Of a stretch of 5,821 bases of DNA, positions 5,793-5,821 are shown one piece after another. The position numbers were made by a program, and so were the translations under genes. The notes beneath the pieces were generated by a model. That model saw nothing but the letters and a program-made list of their open reading frames with translations, did no database searches and had not been told where the DNA came from. Positions within the stretch are counted from its first letter, which is position 1, and each line of letters starts with the position of its first letter. This DNA is from Bacteroidota bacterium (GTDB taxonomy: Bacteria; Bacteroidota; Bacteroidia; B-17B0; Aurantibacillaceae), in contig SYEI01000134.1 of assembly GCA_005800865.1 (NCBI GenBank), positions 1-5,821 of the forward strand. The letters are read 5' to 3'.

Positions 5793-5821
5793 ATGATACA
5801 CTTAAAAATTGCCGAAGAAAA
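5793..5821 (+). CDS. Possible start of a divergent gene, cut by the window edge
   Basis: An ATG at 5793 opens a frame that stays open to the edge, reading MIHLKIAEE. A GTG sits just before it at 5790 in the same frame. The position, head to head with smpB, suits a divergent gene, and the alternating hydrophobic start is protein-like. Nine codons are too few to identify a family or to exclude chance, and no TAnnTTTG box is seen in front of it. Confidence 0.3.

Overview
The window looks like ordinary chromosome from an AT-rich member of the Bacteroidota. Four points support this. A TAnnTTTG-type -7 promoter element, the form used by the Bacteroidota housekeeping sigma factor, lies ahead of panC, glyS, pckA and smpB. 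Most starts lack a Shine-Dalgarno sequence and follow A/T-rich leaders. Glycyl-tRNA synthetase is the single-chain alpha2 type, closest by eye to Bacteroidetes versions. The small lipoprotein has a signal peptide ending in a Cys-Lys-Ser-Lys-Lys stretch. I cannot place it below phylum level.

Layout, left to right. On the + strand lie panC (pantothenate synthetase, 54-896) and glyS (glycyl-tRNA synthetase, 972-2516), each with its own likely promoter. A hairpin at 2533-2570 ends glyS and also ends the opposing gene. On the - strand, read from right to left, lie smpB (5748-5290), a small putative lipoprotein (5239-4829), ATP-dependent pckA (4674-3061) and a PaaI-like hotdog thioesterase (2997-2569). 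Hairpin terminators follow the lipoprotein (4715-4746) and pckA (3004-3044). At the right edge a short open frame on + from 5793 may be the start of a gene divergent from smpB.

The genes do not form one pathway. panC makes pantothenate for CoA, pckA runs gluconeogenesis, glyS charges tRNA-Gly, and smpB works with tmRNA in ribosome rescue. The thioesterase probably acts on an acyl-CoA, but its substrate cannot be told. No mobile element, CRISPR array, tRNA, rRNA or defence system is visible, and no stretch above 300 bases lacks a gene.

I do not see a new biological system. The points worth a second look are small: a TTG start for smpB, a terminator whose T-tract runs into the pckA promoter, a thioesterase gene boxed between two terminators with no promoter of its own, a GC-rich inverted repeat after smpB, and an uncharacterised lipoprotein.
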